A stretch of DNA of 12,792 bases from Actinomycetota bacterium (GCA_016870675.1 VGAU01000028.1:1-12792); one strand, 5' to 3'; shown: positions 5,864 to 12,792, counted from the first letter of the stretch. Program-made: numbers and translations. The notes: generated by a model not told the origin, from the letters alone.

Positions 5864-6049
5864 ATGGTATTAGGGCCATTATATTTGGTTATAGACGGAG
5901 GATTGGGGTCTCTTCTAAGATATGATGTATCCGGAGTAATTCAAAAACAATCTTCAAGCTTATTCTCTTATGGAACTTTAGCGTTTAATATCATAGGAGC
6001 TGCATTCATAGGTTTTATGTGGGAACTATTCCAGAGCTTTACCAAATGA
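5864..6049 (+). pseudogene. crcB: Truncated CrcB/Fluc fluoride channel, N-terminal half only
   Basis: CrcB/Fluc proteins are small dimeric membrane channels of about 120 residues with four helices that let F- leave the cell. This frame gives 61 residues covering the first two helices only. GGLGSLLRYD (residues 13-22) matches the family G-G-x-G-A-x-x-R-Y signature, and YGTLAFNIIGAAFIGFM (36-52) matches the G-T-L-x-V-N-x-x-G helix. The second half, with the TTFSTF-type segment and the fluoride-lining phenylalanines, is absent, and no remnant is visible in any frame up to 6149. The fragment should not form a channel. Its riboswitch and ribosome binding site are intact, so loss of the 3' half looks recent or is an assembly effect. 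Confidence 0.8.
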
Positions 6050-6149
6050 TGATTTTAAAAAGCAATAAAGAAAATATTCTGTATTAAGAAAAATATAATG
6101 GGTATTAAAAAAAATATTAAAATATAATTATTTTAGAGGGAGGTAATCT

Positions 6150-7775
6150 GTGTCGGGTCAAATGTTAATAAGAATTATTCCTTTTATTGGCTCCGGGCTG
6201 TCGCTTATACTGGCAATAGTCTTTGCTGCCCTTGTAAGTAAGAAAAGCAGGGGCTCTAAAAGGATGGAGGAGATTTCTAATGCTATTTTTATCGGAAGCA
6301 GAGCGTACATGAACCAGCAGGCAAAGGTTATGAGTATATTTTTCGTAGTACTCGTTGCTATTCTTGGCGTTATGGTTAAGTTTGGATACCTTTATTTTGC
6401 ATCAATTCCGGCTTTTGCTACCGGTATGGGTTTTAGCATCCTGATTGGCTATGTTGGAATGTGGATAGCAACCACATCAAATGCAAAGGTGACTAACGCC
6501 GCAAAAGAGAAGGGCCTCGGCGAAGCCATGAATATAGCAATAACAGCTGTTTCATCATCGGGATTAATTCTTGCGGCTGTTGTATTATTTTACACGGCTT
6601 TCTGGTTCAATATTCTTTTCTGGTGGTACGGGCAACATGCCGTGGATCTGGCTGATAACCTGCTAAGGGTTGTCAGTGTATCGGTAACCTTTACCATAGG
6701 TGCCAGCTTTGCAGCTTTCTTCATGAGGACAGGCGGCGGTATATTTACAAAAGCCGCTGACATGGGAGCAGATTATGTTGGAAAGGTTGAATCCGGGCTA
6801 AAGGAAGATGATTATAGAAATCCAGCGGCGATAGCAGATAATGTTGGAGATAACGTAGGAGATTGCGGTGGTATGAAAGCCGACAGCCTTGAATCATGGC
6901 TTGGCGCAATTGTTGCCGCTCAGTTTCTGGGTTTTCTTGCGTTTAGAAATTTAGCTCCCATGGTAAACAGTGTTCTTTTACCAATGCTTATCTCAACCGC
7001 AGGGGCAATCGCATCTATTATAGCAATCTTTGTAATTAAGCTTATTATAAGAAGGTACAGGGAAAATGCCACGGTAAGCCTTCTTACCGCAACAACGCTA
7101 TCAGGACTTCTTATTACAGTTGCAGGAATTATAATAATGTCCTATTTTATAATAAGATACACCATGGGCAAAGAATACAATTTCCTCTTTTATGCTTCAA
7201 CCGGTGGAATAGTAACAGGATTTCTAATAGGGCTTTTTACGCTTCTTTACACTGATTCAAGATACAGACCTACAAGGAAAATAATGTTTAGCGCTAAAAG
7301 CGGCCCTGCAACCTACGTTGTAAATGGCCTTGCATACGGTATGGAATCAACAATACTTCCTGCTCTAACTGTAATAGGCGCTATGATTTTTAGCTTCTAT
7401 ATTTCAGGAGGGCTGGCTAATTTTCAGATGGGCCTTTATGGAGTTGCCATAGCTGCAGTTGGCATGCTTGCAACAGCGCCCTTCGTCGTAACAATCGACG
7501 TGTACGGGCCCATATCTGATAATGCCGGGGGTATTGCAGAAATGGCAGAGCTCCCGCCGGAGGTAAGAAAAACTACAGACAAGCTTGATGCTGTTGGAAA
7601 CACAACAGCAGCAATCGGAAAAGGTATACTGATTGGAAGCGCTGCGGTAACTGCACTTGCACTCGGTCAGGCATATTTTTCACAGGTTGAACTTCTTGAA
7701 GCAGGCATGACTCTTGACTTTATAAAGGACCCGAGGATTCTTGCAGGGCTGTTTATAGGGGTTGAAAACAGTTAA
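6150..7775 (+). pseudogene. hppA: Membrane pyrophosphatase, C-terminal part lost at an IS607 insertion
   Basis: Membrane-bound H+/Na+-pumping pyrophosphatase hydrolyses PPi and pumps cations. GTG start at 6150 with GGGAGG just upstream. PPi/Mg-binding motifs are present: GADYVGKVE (206-214), RNPAAIADNVGDNVGDC (223-239) and GPISDNAGGIAEMAELP (453-469). GNTTAAIGKG (483-492) has A487 and G490 at the positions that mark the K+-dependent subclass. Normal proteins have about 660-750 residues. Homology stops at DPRILAGLFIG (527-537), and the last few residues come from the insertion element. The missing part includes the GGAWDNAKK and final DTxGDPFKDT motifs, so the stump should be inactive. No 3' remnant is found beyond the element. 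It lies 100 bases after crcB with no terminator between and probably shared that fluoride-controlled transcript, which suits an enzyme class sensitive to fluoride. Confidence 0.85.
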
Positions 7776-7783
7776 GAATTGTA

Positions 7784-7812
7784 TTGACAAATTTACCCAG
7801 GTGTATTATTTT
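7784..7812 (+). promoter_or_regulatory. Promoter of tnpA inside the element's left end
   Basis: TTGACA (7784-7789), a 17-bp spacer and TATTTT (7807-7812). Downstream, TTATCC (7811-7816) and GGATAA (7824-7829) form an inverted repeat covering the ribosome binding site AAAGGA of tnpA, which could dampen its translation. Confidence 0.6.
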
Positions 7813-7830
7813 ATCCCTGTAAAGGATAAT

Positions 7831-8406
7831 ATGAAACTATCTACCTGGGCAAAAAAACAAGGGATTTCCTATAAAACAGCCTGGAGGTTATGGAAAACAG
7901 GGAAGTTGCCTCTGCCGGCAGAGCAGCTGGCAACAGGAACAATTATTGTTAAAGAGGAGGCGACAGCTTATGAAACCACACTATCTTCAGCAGTTCTTTA
8001 TGCTCGTGTTTCATCTCCTGACCAAAAGCAAGATTTAGACAGGCAACTATCAAGATTGGTGGAATATGCAACTTCCCAGGGATTACAGGTTATATCAGCA
8101 ATAAAAGAGGTAGGAAGCGGACTGAACGGCAAAAGGCCGAAGCTTTTATCCATTTTAAGGAATCGGGATGTAAGAATAGTGGCAGTAGAGCACAAGGATA
8201 GATTGGTTAGGTTTGGCTTTGAATATTTGGAAGCACTCTTTAAAGCTTCTGGCAGAAGAATAGTAGTAATTGATGAGAGTGAAATGAAAGATGATTTAGT
8301 TCAGGATATGATAGATGTATTAACTTCTTTTTGCGCGAGATTATATGGCAGGCGGTCAGCAAAAAACAAAGCAAAAAGAGCAATAAAAGAGATTGAAAAA
8401 TGCTAG
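7831..8406 (+). CDS. tnpA: IS607-family serine recombinase TnpA
   Basis: 191-residue DNA transposase. An N-terminal MerR-like helix-turn-helix (MKLSTWAKKQGISYKTAWRL, residues 1-20, then WKTGKLP) is followed by a small serine resolvase domain. The catalytic serine is in YARVSS (residue 61), with DQKQDLDRQ and later VEHKDRLVRFGFEYLE holding the conserved acidic and arginine residues. This N-terminal DNA-binding layout is reversed relative to classic resolvases and is diagnostic for IS607 TnpA. The frame is open back to a TTG at 7762, but the ATG at 7831 has AAAGGA just upstream and begins at the expected HTH start. The stop overlaps the tnpB start (ATGCTAG). The gene looks intact. Confidence 0.92.
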   Translation: MKLSTWAKKQGISYKTAWRLWKTGKLPLPAEQLATGTIIVKEEATAYETTLSSAVLYARVSSPDQKQDLDRQLSRLVEYATSQGLQVISAIKEVGSGLNGKRPKLLSILRNRDVRIVAVEHKDRLVRFGFEYLEALFKASGRRIVVIDESEMKDDLVQDMIDVLTSFCARLYGRRSAKNKAKRAIKEIEKC

Positions 8407-9542
8407 TCCAACAAAGCTATCGTTATGAATTAAAGCCAAACAACAAACAGAAGACCTTACTTGCAAAGCATGCAGGAACAGCTCGGTTTGCTTATAATTG
8501 GGGGTTGGCTCGTAGAATAGAGGAATACAAAAATACAGGCAAATCAAGCAATGCAATTGAACAACATCGCCAGTTGAATGTGTTAAAGAAAACAGAATTT
8601 CCCTGGATGTATGAAGTATCCAAATGTGCACCACAAGAGTCATTGCATAATTTAGACCGGGCCTTCAACAACTTCTATCATGGCTTAAAATCAGGAAAAA
8701 GAGTAGGATTCCCCAAATTCAAGAAAAAAGGCAAATATAATTCATTTCGGCTTACTGGTTCAATCCATATCTTTGAAAGTTCAGTAAAACTTCCCAGAAT
8801 AGGGATAATTCGTACCAAAGAGAGGACAGATGTTAAGGGGAGTATCCTTTCAGCAGCAGTCTCCAGGAAAGCAGATCGTTGGTTTGTCTCTTTTTCTATA
8901 GAGAGAGAGCGAAAAAAGCATAAGGTTGCAGAGAATTCAGCTAAAGGAATTGACGTTGGCATAAACTGTTTTGCCGTTACCTCCGATGGAGAAAGGATAG
9001 AATCACCAGGACCTTTAGACAATGCATTAAAACTTCTAAAACGAAGGTCAAAACAACATTCAAAGAAAAAGATAGGTTCGGCCAATAGAAAGAAATCAGC
9101 TTTGCGCTTAGCGCGTCTCCATTGTAGTATTAAAAACAGGCGCAATGATTTTCTGCATAAGGTCTCAACTCAGTTGGCGAAAACTAAGCCGGTAATTGTA
9201 ATCGAAGACCTTAATATTCGGGGAATGATGCGGAATGGACATTTATCCAGAAAGATTGGCGATGCAGGATGGAGCAAATTTATGAATATGCTCAGTTACA
9301 AGACAGAATGGTATGGTTCATATTTGTTAAGAGTGCCAAGATTTTATCCATCTTCAAAGATGTGTTCCAGATGTAAAACAATTAAGGAAAACTTCAATCT
9401 GTCAGAAAGGATATACAGGTGCGAGAAGTGTGGATTAGTAATTGACCGCGATGAAAATGCAGCAATAAATCTAAAACATTATATTACCGGAAGTTCTCCG
9501 GGAATTTACGCCTGTGGAGATACCTCTGGCGGCGGAACGTAA
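8400..9542 (+). CDS. tnpB: TnpB RNA-guided nuclease of the IS607-type element
   Basis: 380-residue TnpB, the ancestor-type relative of Cas12 and an RNA-guided DNA nuclease that helps retain the element. The N-terminal OrfB helix-turn-helix region (RYELKPNNKQKTLLAKHAG, then ARFAYNWGL) is followed by the split RuvC fold: GIDVGINCFAV (D185), VIVIEDLNIRGM (E269) and DRDENAAIN (D351). The zinc ribbon has C322-x2-C325 and C341-x2-C344. All catalytic residues are present. After ACGDTSGGGT a TAA stops the frame, yet the same frame continues 25 codons (containing STSHVSLKQEADAKSSS) to a second TAA at 9618-9620. That tail looks like the normal TnpB end, so the stop is probably a late nonsense mutation sparing the core. 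Confidence 0.9.
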   Translation: MLVQQSYRYELKPNNKQKTLLAKHAGTARFAYNWGLARRIEEYKNTGKSSNAIEQHRQLNVLKKTEFPWMYEVSKCAPQESLHNLDRAFNNFYHGLKSGKRVGFPKFKKKGKYNSFRLTGSIHIFESSVKLPRIGIIRTKERTDVKGSILSAAVSRKADRWFVSFSIERERKKHKVAENSAKGIDVGINCFAVTSDGERIESPGPLDNALKLLKRRSKQHSKKKIGSANRKKSALRLARLHCSIKNRRNDFLHKVSTQLAKTKPVIVIEDLNIRGMMRNGHLSRKIGDAGWSKFMNMLSYKTEWYGSYLLRVPRFYPSSKMCSRCKTIKENFNLSERIYRCEKCGLVIDRDENAAINLKHYITGSSPGIYACGDTSGGGT

Positions 9543-9646
9543 GAAATCTTGCGGTCTACGAGTCATGTATCATTGAAGCAGGAAGCAGACGCCAAATCTT
9601 CCTCTGTAATATTTGGGTAAGTTCTGTGGAACGGTATAATAATGAT

Positions 9647-9706
9647 TGAATAATTATGGTACTTAATTGTGCAGCATAATGAACATTAAGTGACTTTAAT
9701 TATTCA
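9647..9706. repeat. Long imperfect hairpin upstream of the ATPase gene
   Basis: TGAATAATTA (9647-9656) pairs with TAATTATTCA (9697-9706), and ACTTAAT (9661-9667) pairs with ATTAAGT (9685-9691), around a 17-base loop. It lies between the element's right end and the ATPase ribosome binding site. It may be a small non-autonomous repeat, an operator or part of an attachment region. There is no T tract, so termination is unlikely. Confidence 0.55.
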
Positions 9707-9752
9707 TGCTATATCATATATTTTAGAGTATATAAACTATTTTAGGAGAAAA

Positions 9753-11144
9753 ATGGACGAATTATTATTCCAAAACCCGTGGTGGAAAGATAAAAAAAAT
9801 ATTGAAAATGATATAAATATTAAAAAATTAAAGAAATGTAAATATACCTATAAGCCTCAATTATTTAAGGCCGCTGATCTTAGAAGCGGTGCAGTCTATA
9901 CGCTCAGAGGGGCAAGGCAGGTTGATAAAACAACATTGGTAAAATTAATAATAAAAGATTTACTTGGCAGAAATGTCAATCCTAGAAATGTCTTTTATTA
10001 CTCTATGGATTTAGTAAAGGATGATAAAGAACTCTTTGAAATATTTGTATCCTGGAATCAAACCATTAAAGGAGATAGTAAGAGAAAATATATTTTTTTT
10101 GATGAGGCAACTTTTGTAAAAAACTGGGAAAAATCAATAAAACATATTGTTGATACTTTTGGGCTGGAAAGTAAAACTTTTATTCTAACAGGTTCATCAG
10201 CTATTGACCTGAGAAAAGGGTCTGAACGCCTTCCTAGAAGAAGGGGGGTATCCAATCCTGACAGATTACTGCTGCCCTTATCTTTTAAAGAATTCTGCAA
10301 TCTTACTGGACTGGAAGTTATTCCAGGACATGAGAATATTATTAGTTTTGATTCAATTATAAAAGATATTCCTGAACTGAAAATTTACCAAAATGAACTA
10401 AATCTATATTTAGATAAATATCTTATTTGCGGAGGATTCTTGGAATCAATTAACTCACTCTTTGGTAATAATTTAATAAACTAAGAGACAGTTGAAAGGT
10501 ATATTTCTGTAATATTCAGTGAAATTGAAAAAGTTAGAAAATCAAGAGTAATTTCAAAAAATATCCTCTCTTCTGTAATAGATTCACTTGGTAGCACTAT
10601 TAGCTGGAACAAGCTTGCAAAAAAATCTGGCAATATTTCTACTAACACTTTGATTGATTATATTATTACCTTTTCTGATTCTTTTACCTTATATTATCTT
10701 GAACATTTTGATAAAAACAAATTAACAGGAAACCCGGCAAAAGAAAAAAAGCTGTATTTCTTTGACCCATTTTATTATTACATAATCTCAAGGATCATTA
10801 ATTTACCTTACACAAAAATTGATAAATCTACTCTTATAGAAAGTCTAGTAGGAGCGCATTTAATTAGAAATTTTGAGCAGGGTATTTATCAAGGATTTTC
10901 TAATATTGAAAAAATATTTTACTGGAAATCCGCCAAAGGTAAGGAGATAGATTTTATATTAAGTAACTCTAAGAATAATATCATACCCATTGAAGTTAAA
11001 TACCAGAATATAATAAATCCCATAGATTATATAACCATTAAAAAATCATTTAAAAAAGGAATAGTTGTTTCTAAAAATACTTTCTCCATTGGGGAAAATA
11101 TTGTCATATTACCTGCTTCCTCTTTCCTCTACTTACTGAATTAA
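9753..11144 (+). pseudogene. AAA ATPase/DUF4143 family protein, broken by an in-frame stop
   Basis: ATG at 9753 with AGGAG four bases upstream starts a 243-codon segment ending TAA at 10482-10484. The same frame then continues 219 codons to TAA at 11142-11144, together matching the length (about 460) and layout of AAA ATPases with a C-terminal DUF4143. Features are the N-terminal LLFQNPWW, a Walker A-like GARQVDKTT (53-61), Walker B YIFFDEATFV (113-122), sensor LTGSSA (145-150), and in the second part a PD-(D/E)XK-like core, KGKEIDFILS then PIEVKYQ. The Walker A glycine before the lysine is Asp (D58; normally GPRQVGKTT), which should disturb nucleotide binding. Two independent lesions suggest a decaying gene. 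The cellular role of the family is poorly defined; some members are toxin- or defence-like. Confidence 0.85.
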
Positions 11145-11302
11145 AAATAATTATATTTAGATATTCTATTACCTTCATCCTAAATTATAATATTTATGTC
11201 ATTCTTCAATAGCATTGCACTACTGTTTAGGCACAATTAGACTGGTCATTTGGTATTATATCCAACTTTGAATAAATTAACATCAGGGTTAAATCCGGAT
11301 TA

Positions 11303-11318
11303 GCATAAAATTTTATGC
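11303..11318. repeat. Perfect 16-bp palindrome at the racemase break point
   Basis: GCATAAAATTTTATGC is a perfect palindrome ending about six bases before the point where racemase homology begins. The stretch from 11145 to 11302 is AT-rich with no gene visible. The palindrome may be an element end or a hairpin that promoted the deletion. Confidence 0.5.
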
Positions 11319-11324
11319 ATAAAA

Positions 11325-12236
11325 ATAGCAGCAGCGATGAAAAAATCCGGAGTTAATATATTTGGAGATAGCCGGCTGGAAAACTTGAGGAAATTAAGAA
11401 ATTTTTATGGGAAGGGACAGCAACTTATGATGCTTAGAAGTCCCATGCCAAGTGAAACTAGCGAGTTAGTTGAAATTTGTGATATTAGCTTGAATACCCA
11501 GTTGGAAGTGGTAAGAGTAATAGCGGAGATCTGCCAGAAGAAAAAAATAAAACACCGTATAATAGTTATGGTTGAAACAGATGACCAGAGGGAAGGGCTG
11601 CTTCCAGGAGAGGTAGTGGATTTTTGCAGGCAGGTTGTAGATAACTACAGGTCTATTGAATTATACGGATTGGGGACTAATGCAAGATGTGTTACCAAAA
11701 ATGGTCCTGCTCCAGAAAGTTTAAAGATGCTTAAAGATTTGTGGGAAGAGGTTATGAAAGTTACTGGCAGGAGTATACCAATTATTTCAGGTGGGAACTC
11801 AAGTGTCTGGAATTTAATTGAAAAAGGTACAATTCCCGGGGGAATTAATCAGGTGAGAATAGGGGAGGCTATACTTCTGGGACATGATACGGTAAATTAT
11901 AGGCCTATTAAAGGAGCTTTTGCCGACTGCTTTCTTCTTGAAGCAGAGATAATAGAGGTAAAAAGAAAAGATGGTAAAGTGTATAAAGTTATTTTGGCTT
12001 TAGGACTCCAGGATGTGGGTAGTAAGAATATTTATTGCTGTAGTCCTGGTTTATATATTATGGGTCAAAGCAGTGACCATACTATTTTAGGGATAGAAGA
12101 AGATAAATTTAGGAAATCCAGGTATGGTTATTTAAATTTGGAGGCTGGCAGTATAATTTCTTTTAATCTTAATTATTTTGGTCTGCTGTCCTGCATGACC
12201 TCTCCTTTTATTAAAAAGAGTTATATAGAAGGGTAA
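11325..12236 (+). pseudogene. Ornithine racemase-like PLP enzyme missing its N-terminus
   Basis: Fold-type III PLP racemase of the ornithine/alanine racemase-like family. Matching segments are GDSRLENL, LRSPMP, ISLNTQLEVV, MVETDDQREGL, YGLGTNARC, ISGGNSSVWNLIEKG, INQVRIGEAILLG, ALGLQDVG, SSDHTILG and LLSCMTSPFIKK. The family normally has about 40 more N-terminal residues with the PLP-binding lysine in a VTKV-type strand. Here homology begins at IAAAMKKSGVNIFGDS, just after an in-frame stop at 11301-11303 and a palindrome. The ATG at 11337 has no ribosome binding site. Without the catalytic lysine, racemase activity is not expected. The stop at 12234-12236 is three bases before the glmM start, so the two were one operon. 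Confidence 0.8.
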
Positions 12237-12239
12237 GGT

Positions 12240-12374
12240 ATGAAAGATCTTAAGAATCTATTTGGTACCGATGGCATAAGAGGAGTGGCAGAAACAAAAA
12301 CCATGGACATGGTAAACGAAGCAATAGGAGAGCTATCTAAAGTAATTGAAGAGTGTGACAGTAATTTAATTTGA
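12240..12374 (+). pseudogene. glmM: glmM remnant: N-terminus joined to C-terminus by internal deletion
   Basis: Phosphoglucosamine mutase normally has about 450 residues and makes glucosamine-1-phosphate for cell-wall precursors. This frame codes 44 residues. Residues 1-17 contain LFGTDGIRGVA, the invariant N-terminal signature. Residues 18-40 (ETKTMDMVNEAIGELSKVIE and on) look like the helix that ends the protein after the RVMAE-type strand. Both ends are in frame and about 400 codons are missing between, including the phosphoserine and sugar-binding loops. The joint lies where the N-terminal IRGVA and the C-terminal IRVMAE-like sequence resemble each other, suggesting recombination over short similarity. 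The ATG follows AAGG closely after the racemase stop. A functional copy must exist elsewhere if the host makes peptidoglycan. Confidence 0.75.
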
Positions 12375-12392
12375 TAGGTATTACTACCACAG

Positions 12393-12415
12393 TATTAAAA
12401 ATAATTATTTTAATA
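12393..12415. terminator. AT-only inverted repeat between convergent genes
   Basis: TATTAAAA (12393-12400) and TTTTAATA (12408-12415) are 8-bp arms around a 7-base loop, overlapping the ROK stop codon between two converging genes. With no G-C pairs it would be a weak bidirectional terminator at best. Confidence 0.3.
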
Positions 12416-12792
12416 ATGATAGAAAATGATTATACAGCAAGTCATTCAGATAATTTATTCCATTTTTTATAGCTCCTTCAATATGTGCATCTTCTTTCAA
12501 TTTGGAAACCACAATCTTTGGTTTAAACGGAGTGATACTGTAGATTTCCCTTTTTAATTTATCAATGAATTTATTCCCGAGTTTTAGTATATCGCCATTT
12601 ATAACTATTATTTCTGTATCAATAATTGAAATAATCGAAGCTATTCCTATAGCTAAAACCTTAATTGTATTATTATCAATTAAATCTTTTATAATGTCTT
12701 TTACAAAATTATCTGAAGTATCATTGTAATAATCACAAATAATATCAAAATTAATTTTGTTGTTTTTTTCAAGTTTTATTAATTTCTCTTTT
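12405..12792 (-). CDS. ROK-family protein, C-terminal part
   Basis: 129 codons on the minus strand, running off the right edge, with TAA at 12405-12407. The ROK family includes sugar kinases and XylR/NagC-type repressors. The visible part has the family's closing pattern: VLAIGIASIISIIDTEIIVI (for the usual iaN-LINILdPE-IvigGG), then KLGNKFIDKL and the terminal VSKLKEDAHIEGAIKNGINYL (for s-l-x-x-x-A-x-xGAA). The usual GG of the phosphate loop is NG here. The zinc motif and any N-terminal winged helix are outside the window, so kinase and repressor cannot be told apart. It converges on the glmM remnant. Confidence 0.75.
   Translation of the reverse strand, partial: KEKLIKLEKNNKINFDIICDYYNDTSDNFVKDIIKDLIDNNTIKVLAIGIASIISIIDTEIIVINGDILKLGNKFIDKLKREIYSITPFKPKIVVSKLKEDAHIEGAIKNGINYLNDLLYNHFLSLLK

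Larger units (their letters stand above)
7757..9640 (+). mobile_element. IS607-type insertion element (tnpA + tnpB)
   Basis: A serine-recombinase TnpA and a TnpB, overlapping by seven bases, define the IS607 family. The left boundary is set by loss of pyrophosphatase homology at TTTATAGGGGTTG (about 7757-7762); the GG run suits the known preference of IS607 for GG junctions and the absence of target duplication. The right boundary is approximate, just after the extended tnpB frame (9620) and before the hairpin at 9647. No clear terminal inverted repeats are seen, as expected. The DNA beyond the right end is not pyrophosphatase, so the insertion was accompanied or followed by deletion or rearrangement. 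Confidence 0.8.

Noticed and set aside
7762..7830. N-terminal extension of TnpA from TTG at 7762
   Set aside because: It would start at the element boundary and include the -35 and -10 of the tnpA promoter; the ATG at 7831 has the ribosome binding site.
8678..9145. 155-codon minus-strand frame opposite tnpB
   Set aside because: Antisense shadow with no start signal; the plus-strand tnpB domains explain the region.
9690..9752. N-terminal extension of the ATPase frame upstream of 9753
   Set aside because: The upstream codons overlap the hairpin at 9647-9706 and lack a ribosome binding site, whereas the ATG at 9753 has AGGAG and begins at the usual family N-terminus.
9540..10484. Reassignment of TAA as a sense codon
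   Set aside because: Intact genes in the window, such as rep, end with TAA or TAG at normal family lengths, and the ATPase has a second lesion, so nonsense mutation is simpler.

Overview
The window is AT-rich bacterial DNA with Shine-Dalgarno-led genes, the standard code and short intergenic gaps. A replication initiator with a RepA_N-type N-terminal domain, typical of Bacillota plasmids and integrative elements, sits on the left. Core-type genes (enolase, a phosphoglucosamine mutase remnant, an ornithine-racemase-like remnant) lie further right. The host is best described as a low-GC bacterium, either Bacillota-like or from a candidate phylum sharing their plasmids; I cannot name a species.

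Layout. 1-1243 (minus strand): start of an unknown gene and a RepA_N-type initiator with 23-bp iterons inside its coding sequence. 1250-2597 (minus): a decayed reading frame, then a HEPN/MNT toxin-antitoxin-like pair behind a promoter whose -10 box lies in a palindrome. 2620-2657: a REP-like palindrome cluster. 2798-7775 (plus): a fluoride-response locus. It holds promoter + fluoride riboswitch + enolase, an MFS transporter, a second promoter + fluoride riboswitch + a truncated crcB (fluoride channel), and a membrane pyrophosphatase cut off by an insertion sequence. About 7757-9640: an IS607-type element (serine recombinase TnpA and RuvC-like TnpB). 9753-11144: an AAA ATPase/DUF4143 gene broken by an in-frame stop. 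11325-12374: a racemase lacking its N-terminus, coupled to a glmM copy with almost all of its middle deleted. 12405-12792 (minus): the C-terminal end of a ROK-family protein.

How it fits together. Fluoride inhibits enolase and pyrophosphatases, and CrcB/Fluc exports fluoride. Two separate fluoride-sensing RNAs, each with its own near-consensus 17-bp-spaced promoter and intrinsic terminator, would switch on enolase and the crcB-pyrophosphatase segment when fluoride enters the cell. The riboswitches look intact while crcB and the pyrophosphatase are truncated, so the sensing RNAs have outlived part of their output.

The window is also rich in broken genes: crcB, pyrophosphatase, ATPase, racemase, glmM and the frame at 1250-1525, plus a tnpB with a premature stop. 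Truncations, an internal deletion and nonsense codons all occur. This suggests a decaying accessory or duplicated region, or a mis-assembled one. No tRNA, rRNA or CRISPR array was seen.
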